This document shows positions 31,662 through 32,091 of a stretch of DNA of 32,091 bases, piece by piece. Position numbers and translations under genes: made by a program. The stretch is taken from positions 1 to 32,091 of the forward strand of contig JAFXPL010000120.1 of NCBI GenBank assembly GCA_017527945.1. The letters are read 5' to 3'. This DNA comes from Bacteroidales bacterium (GTDB lineage: Bacteria > Bacteroidota > Bacteroidia > Bacteroidales > WCHB1-69). The first letter of the stretch is position 1; every line of letters begins with the position of its first letter. Under the pieces are notes generated by a model that saw nothing but the letters and a program-made list of their open reading frames with translations, made no database searches and was not told the origin of the DNA.

Positions 31662-32091
31662 ACCCGAATAATTTAACGATAAAAACCCAAGAGGTGATCG
31701 GGAACGCCCAGATGCTGGCGGCCCGAAACCAGAACCAGCAGGTGGACACCTTGCACATCCTCAAGTCGATGCTCGACACGGACGACAACGTGGTCCCCTT
31801 CCTGCTGAAGAAGCAGTCGTGCAACCCCGCCACGCTCAAGCAGGCGGTGGAGCGCGAAATCAATCGTCTGCCCAAGAGCAGCGGTAATGAAATCTACCTT
31901 GGCGGCACCACCCAGACCGCCATGCAGAAAGCCGCCATGTTCTGCGACAACTCCGGCGACGAGTATATGGCACTTGAACACCTGCTCTACGGTATCTTCA
32001 TGGCCGGTGGGCAGGCGGCGCAGATGCTGAAGGACGCCGGTGTTACCGAAAAAGGACTCAAAGCGGCTATCGCGGAGTTGCATAACGGCAA
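31658..32091 (+). CDS. clpB: ATP-dependent disaggregase ClpB, 5' part only
   Basis: The first 144 codons of ClpB, cut by the window end. ClpB works with DnaK/DnaJ to rescue aggregated proteins. The visible part is the N-terminal Clp_N domain with its two repeats: LTIKTQEVIGNAQMLA, then HILKSMLD, and TQTAMQKAAMFC, then EYMALEHLLYGIF. The ATG at 31658 has a strong AGGAG ribosome-binding site. No ATPase module is reached. ClpC/ClpA are alternatives, but the Clp_N text and lack of an adaptor-type start favour ClpB. Confidence 0.9.
   Translation, partial: MNPNNLTIKTQEVIGNAQMLAARNQNQQVDTLHILKSMLDTDDNVVPFLLKKQSCNPATLKQAVEREINRLPKSSGNEIYLGGTTQTAMQKAAMFCDNSGDEYMALEHLLYGIFMAGGQAAQMLKDAGVTEKGLKAAIAELHNG

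Overview
The window looks like chromosomal DNA of a Bacteroidota member, most likely Bacteroidales, of moderately high GC. The evidence is gene content (a YidC-PUR/DUF3276-ParA-ParB-DUF5683-DapB-LepB series, a PorX-type response regulator with a PglZ-like domain, an Omp28 lipoprotein, a BatD-type protein, DUF4954, a decayed FISUMP domain) and many promoter-like TAnnTTTG boxes, the Bacteroidota -7 element, just upstream of starts. No rRNA, tRNA, CRISPR array, integrase or intact insertion sequence was seen.

Layout. 1-766 is a GC-rich non-coding array of nested inverted repeats, followed by a small exported Sel1-like protein (767-1411). A convergent WYL regulator (1415-2314, minus) has a perfect 21-bp palindrome beside its own promoter box. 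2629-6704 is a tight plus-strand lipid/polyketide-like operon: LolA-like carrier, acyl carrier protein, LpxL-like acyltransferase, hotdog dehydratase-like protein, complete ketosynthase, and a small ketosynthase-like protein without a visible catalytic cysteine. It resembles part of an aryl-polyene/flexirubin-type cluster. A DUF486 membrane protein (minus) closes it. 7094-8130 is an AT-rich island leading into an XRE-type regulator whose 3' half is abruptly GC-rich. RsgA and PepD follow on the minus strand.

11289-22471 is a long plus-strand run: YidC, a PUR-like protein, ParA, ParB, DUF5683, an inserted toxin-antitoxin pair, DapB, signal peptidase I, a short BatD, an Omp28 lipoprotein and a D-2-hydroxyacid dehydrogenase. 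It groups chromosome partitioning, envelope biogenesis and export. 22472-23212 holds gene debris. 23213-26435 (minus) carries a nitroreductase, a DUF4954 beta-helix protein and an exported DUF4412-like protein. 26733-31560 carries PorX and a large MMPL/RND transporter fused to a PlsC-type acyltransferase, which may be the export arm matching the 2.6-6.7 kb lipid operon. The window ends inside clpB.

A recurring feature is a short tandem-repeat tract at about eleven gene junctions. The unit differs from place to place, and several tracts include the stop codon of the neighbouring gene. Together with the 5' inverted-repeat array and the partial polyene-like cluster, these tracts are the least explained parts of the window.
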